From positions 34,209,721 through 34,273,720 of the forward strand of contig QVOM02000042.1 in the NCBI GenBank assembly GCA_003586115.2: a stretch of 64,000 nt of DNA. Reading direction: 5' to 3'. The translations under genes and the position numbers were made by a program. Positions 51,801-57,800 of the stretch are shown piece by piece; position 1 is the stretch's first letter, and the number at the start of each line of letters is the position of its first letter. The notes beneath the pieces are model-generated. The model searched no databases. It worked only from the letters and a program-made list of their open reading frames with translations, and was not told where the DNA came from. Source of the DNA: Salvator merianae (lineage: Eukaryota; Chordata; Lepidosauria; Squamata; Teiidae).

Positions 51801-54800
51801 TGTTAACAGTTGCTTGCCATGATATCCAGGTTGGCATATTACAATGTCTATCTTCCTTATACACCATAATTTGAAGCCACAGTTTGCAAATCGACTTCAA
51901 GCTATGGTTTCATATGGCGTATTGAAGATAAGGCACTATCCCAGTTAGTCAACATAGATACCTGAAAAATATGCATTAATGAAAACCATTAAGTGGAGGA
52001 AGCAGCCAGCCATAAAGTCCTCATTCATTAACAGTGGTAGTGCAAATGCATGTGAATACTCAGCTGATGGTTCACAGTTTAGCATTATGCATGAACTCAG
52101 CCTACATTCTATCTATCAGTCAATATACACACAACTGCAACTGAATGTAACACCGTCTAAGAATGATCTTATTTTTATTTTTACATTCTTATTCTGCCTT
52201 TCCTCAAGGCTGAAGTATAGTTCCTGTCCTCCTTTTATCATCACAAGCACTTCTGTAAGTACTGGGACACCCAAGCCAAACTGTCTTACTTATAGTAAGG
52301 CCCCATCTTAAGCGAATTCAGTTTGCACAGTTTCAGAATAGCACAATTACATATTGAGATCTTGTTTCAGTATTAAGCAGTATTAAGTGTTCCTGTTTCA
52401 CTTCCACATGCTTTCCTGCCAAGAAGAGAAGTCACAGGGAAGGTTCTGATTTAAGTGATAACTTGCCAGAACAGAACCCTCACGTTAAACGGGCCCTACA
52501 TTACTTCAGGGATCCAATATTTAAGTTACAGGTAGGGTCACGCCCTCTTTTTTATTAAGCAAGTTAGGCAACTTCCCAACTTAGCAGTGATACATAGAAC
52601 AGATAGGAGTTCCATGCAAGCAGGAAGAAGATCCATGAATAGCTCCAGGTATTTCTCTTAGAACTGCTGCTTTTATATCTGATACTGAGGTTTTTTTTAT
52701 TGCATTTTATACTATTGTATTATTTTTCATGTCATTCTTGGTTAATGTTTAATTATGAGTTTGTTGTGAAATTGTTATGTTAATATCAGCAGCGGCCGGC
52801 AGCTTTAAGCCTTGATATTTGCGCCCCGAGCGAAGCACGCCATGGCTGTTCACGGGGCCTCTGGGCCTCTGTATTGCCTCAGCAGGTCACCTTGCTGAGG
52901 TAGTACGGAGGCCCAGAGGCCCCACGAATGGCCATGGCGCGCTTTGCATGGGGTGCGAACACCAAGGATTAAAGCTGCCGGCCACCACTGGTTGATATAG
53001 CTACATGGCTAATCAACAAATCTATTCATTTTTTCATTCATCATAACCACCGTTGCTATTGCTAAAGCTTAGAGGCAGGGACTGACTAACACTTGAAAGC
53101 AACTAGTCTATCTAACCAAGTAACAATAATTCTGTAACAAGTGGTGAGTTTTGGCTACTCAGTAACAGCTACTTTATGAGTAACTCAACATCCGCGTTTA
53201 CAAATGCTAAATGAAAAAATGGCAAATATCAGGAACTGGGTTATTAAAAAAAAAAAAAATAAGCTGAACTAGGGAATGGATACAAGTAGTTTTTATGCTG
53301 GTATCTATTAATTTCTCCTTACCCCCTTTTTTTAGATCCATAAGTAAAAAGCTGGTGTGGAATCAAAGCAGAGCAAATGTACATTGCAGAATGGAATTTG
53401 CCAGCAAGCAAAGGAATTAAAAAAAAAATCTTACTTTGTAACAGCAATTCTTCCTTTTCTGGCCACTGTTGCAGCCACACAGTTCACGTGCCTGCAGCAC
53501 TAAGTGAACATCCTCCGTCTTCAGTACAGCCTTATAAACGGCTTTCTGGAACTCTGTCAGAGAACAATAAATGATCTGGCAAGATAAAAGGAGAAAGAGA
53601 AGGAAGACCACAAACAAATGTTGAACTATGACAAAATGATAATTGCAATGATAGTTACAGCCAAGTATTCTGGGCACAGGACAGAACATACTGAGGTTTT
53701 CTGTTGCTGCTAGAAAAGAAGCAGGTGCATATTAAGACTATTTTAAAAAAGGTTAGGGTTCACTAGTATCTCATAAAATTAAACAACCTGTTAAATACAA
53801 AAAATATATATATGTAGCAACTGCTCTCATTGTGAGGCCGTACAAGCAAGAAAGTGAGGAGAAAGGGCTGAAATGCCACGACCTAAGGCTGAAGGTTTTG
53901 AATCTCTGAAAGATCCATTTTACTGTTTCATGGCACAAACGACTGCAGAACATTAATGTAAGCAAAAATGAAAGAAGGGAACAGCCTTTGCTTAAGATAT
54001 CCATTGACCTTCTAAATTACTAGGGAAGGAGGGGGGAAAACAAACCTTATCCTTCTAGTCAAAGACCATGGGTGGCATCTCCATGACATCCTTTGGTCTA
54101 AACCAGCAGAGGAGAGAAATCCTAAGACCACTCCTGCATTCAGGCCACCCACAAAGCAGCAGCAGGCCCATGCTGTGCTATAATAATCCAACAGTATCTT
54201 GAACATACACAAACATTATCAAGAGAAAGAGATAAAATAAAGCCTTCTAGATTAAAGGCAACTGAGTGGCATTGCTGTTAATCTTTTCTTTAGAAAACAC
54301 AGCTTGAACTGCATCATTACAAGCTTTAACTAAAAGCCAGGTATAAACAAGGAAGGAAAAGGAGCAGGCTCATTTGTACCTTTATTATAAACTTACATGA
54401 TTGTGTATTTCCTATAACATACTCTTACGCCCCTCAAAATATCTATCCAAGAAAACTGAGAAGCATACATTTTTTTCAAGTTTGGAATGAAAAGCCAAGG
54501 CAAGATTTTCATTTGTTTTAAATATTTAACAACTTATAACTAGGTTTTTAAAATGACTCTGTCATGAAAAACAGATGTATAAGAACAACGGCTGTGACCA
54601 GTCTTTAAATGTTTATATCAACAATCTTCAAGCCCAACCAGAAATTTTGCATCCCAGTAAGTCATGCAATTTTATTTAAGCATGCAATTACAGATTCTGA
54701 ATGGAAAATTAATGTTCACATATAAATAATCTTTTTTTTTTCCTAGGGATACTGCCATATTAATAAACTGTGTGGTACTTGCTTATCTGTAAACATTTTT

Positions 54801-57800
54801 AAGTCAGTTTTCTGTACAGTCAGATGTTGGTAAGCATTACTTTATAATCAGATCAGGCATCCCTTCTCACCTATGAATCTTCACATGGTCAAGTGCAATG
54901 GCACCCCAAAGAGCATAAGCAAAGAAATAATTCTTCCATGGTCCTGATCCTCTAAACAGGGTAATGTTTAGAGGAAACTAAAGAGAAAGCTCATTTACAG
55001 AACAATTGCACTTAAATGCTTTTATTTTCTTCTACTTATTGTCAAGAACTTTTTAAAATTAGAATATGAAGCTTTACAATTGTATACTATAACACATTAA
55101 TCAACATTTCTCCACATGCAACAGATTAAATAATTTCTGTCATCCGGAAAAAGGCATTAAAGATAGTCAACTGAAAAAGCACTCAGGATCACTCTTTCCA
55201 AAGTTCATTATAAGGCTTACGGGGACATCTAAGAGATGCACAAGGTACCAGTTATACCAAAAGCATCATGATTTATTCTTGTGGTGAAGGCTACCGAGAA
55301 AGCCATAAAAAAGGTAAAATGTGAAAAGACTAAACATGGGCAACATGTCATCTCAGCTGCCTTAAGTTACTTCCACTGTTCCATAAGACAGTGGTCGTGT
55401 GAAGCTTGAAGCTTTTGCTCATGGCTCTACATAAACAATAAAAAGGAAAATCATTTCCTGGACAGCTTAGCTGCATCCATAAAATTACTGACACTTGTCT
55501 AACAGGCTAAGCATGCTAGGTACGGTATCGCATCTAATGGAATATCAGGAGACTTCCCGCTAATTGAGCTCCGGGTCACATCTTGTGGGGGTTCCCTGAC
55601 TATAAAGTTCTCTCCTATGGAAAGCTCGCTTGACTTTCCGTTTAACAGGCGTAAGATGGGAAACTCTTTCTTCTCCCAGATGCAACTTAAATAACAGCTG
55701 GGTTGTCCATTATGAAGGTTTTGTACTCATAGGTTCTCAGATATTTTTACTATATTTAGCAAATTGTATTTTTACTTGGGGAGTAGAATTCCATGTTTTG
55801 AGATCCCTTGTATTAATGATAATGCTGTAAAAAAAATGCAAATCCAAATAAATGCAAATAAAAATAATTAATCCATTTGTACCATTTCATAATTCTTGTT
55901 AGTCTTCAGCACGACTGCCCATAAGAATGATGGGTCATCCTACAATTTTAACACTGAGAGGATTATCCAATCCTTCCTTAAATACATCTTTAAATGCTTT
56001 CAAGATTCTATAAATATGAGGGGAATCTCAAACTGACTGCCCACCACTCGAACAAATGTATGTCCTTTCCAAGGCACAAAAGACAAAGCAAATTACCCTT
56101 CAAGCCTAAATTAACTGTTAGATAAAGTTCAATGGATAAGCTTATTATAACTGAATATTCTTACTCTGTCCTCCTTTTTGGGCAACTGATCACTAATAAG
56201 AGATTTTGTGCGCCGTAAGAAGTAGCCAGACATTTTTTGAGCTAGCACCCGCATTGCCTTTCGACCTGTTGCTAACTCTCTTTTAGTTGCAGTGTGCCTC
56301 TGGCCATGTTCTACTGGATCAGAAAATTTCCTCTTGAAGCATGCTTCACTACCCAGAAGTCCTGGTACAGCCCTAAAAAAAAAAATAAACACAGGTAATA
56401 AACATATTGGCATTCTTCCCCTGTTATAATATATTAGGTATACATAATTCAATTCACACATCCACTATAAATCTACAGCCAAAGATGTAGATTCTTCTTC
56501 TGTTGTATTCCCCAGGCTAGTCAATGAGTTCTCTACAAACACAAGTGACATTCCATGCCCACTTTCATATGTTCATTTTCCAGTCTCTTCCCACAACAAT
56601 GTTTGGAAAAAAAATCATGAATGTACTAGGGTTATATAGTGAACACTTTGAGTTTTATTCCATCTTGGAACAAAACTCAAAATGTCTCCAAATGGTCTGA
56701 ACGCTCCATCACAATAGCCATTTTTTCCACTGAAACACTCAGAGGTTTTGACTGTTCTGGCCATAGAGAACAATGAGGCACTTCTCTCAATGTCCCTGTT
56801 TCTTAACTTAAGATCCTAGGATAAAATAATTTTAAAAAGGATAATCAACCCAGAATACTTCCCCCCTCCCCCCTTTCAGCTGAAATGGAGGAAAAAACTT
56901 TCACCCTTCAGCTTTTTGGCAGGCAAAAGTTTTGCTTTTTATTCTGCTTGAAAATGCCCAAAAGCAATTGGTGGGCCACTGTGTGAAACAGGATGCTGGA
57001 CGAGATGGACCATGACCTGATCCAGCAGGGCTCCTCTTATGTTCTTAAATGTTTCAACTTGAAATGTTTTGCACATCTCAGTTAAGTACCTTTATGAGTC
57101 ATGTTCACATCTTTTCTAAAAGCACTACCAGGGATCAATGCAACAACAATCATGTCAAGGAATTACTAGGCTGGAAATTCACCTATTCCAACTTGTAGGC
57201 AAGTTTGGCTCTCCAGAACTGTTTAACTGATCTCCAGACTCTCCACAGACCACATTTCTCACCAGTTGTGCTGGGTTCGCTAGAGTGCCTCTGCAGGCCC
57301 TAAACATGTTCTGACTTTTGCCTGCATGAACACAAGAGATATCTCTGTTTATGCGAAAAGTTCTAGCTTTTGTCTGGCTGGAATGCAGCTAACTGATCTA
57401 AGGTAAGATGTAAATTTGGATCTCTTGTTGGGTTTTTGTTTCTCTGTACTGCTAATTAGGAATCATAGCTGTACAGGCATTGAGAAGTTCACCTGACAAA
57501 GCAGTAAAGCTATTTATCACTGTACATAAAAGCAACAAAGAACTGTGGACTAATTCACAGCATACTACTGCTATATATACACATGTTGCTTCTTTACATA
57601 AGTGAAATACTGTACAGTACACAGTCTGCAAAAATAATACAATGTAGATATACTATCAACCAGGAAACACATGAACTATAAAAGGCATTTAGCTTATACT
57701 TGTGGAGTTAACATCCTTTCTGCTTACCAGTCCATGACACACCAAAGTTCCTTCATGTTGTTCTGGAGAATTGTCCCAGTAAGTCCCATTCGAATCTTAC

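Larger units (their letters stand above)
50061..53434 (-). other. ERCC6L2: ERCC6L2 intron (3.4 kb)
   Basis: Donor AAA|GTAAGA, acceptor CTATAG. Contains a LINE tail at 50620-50722 and the foldback MITE at 52787-52990. Confidence 0.8.
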
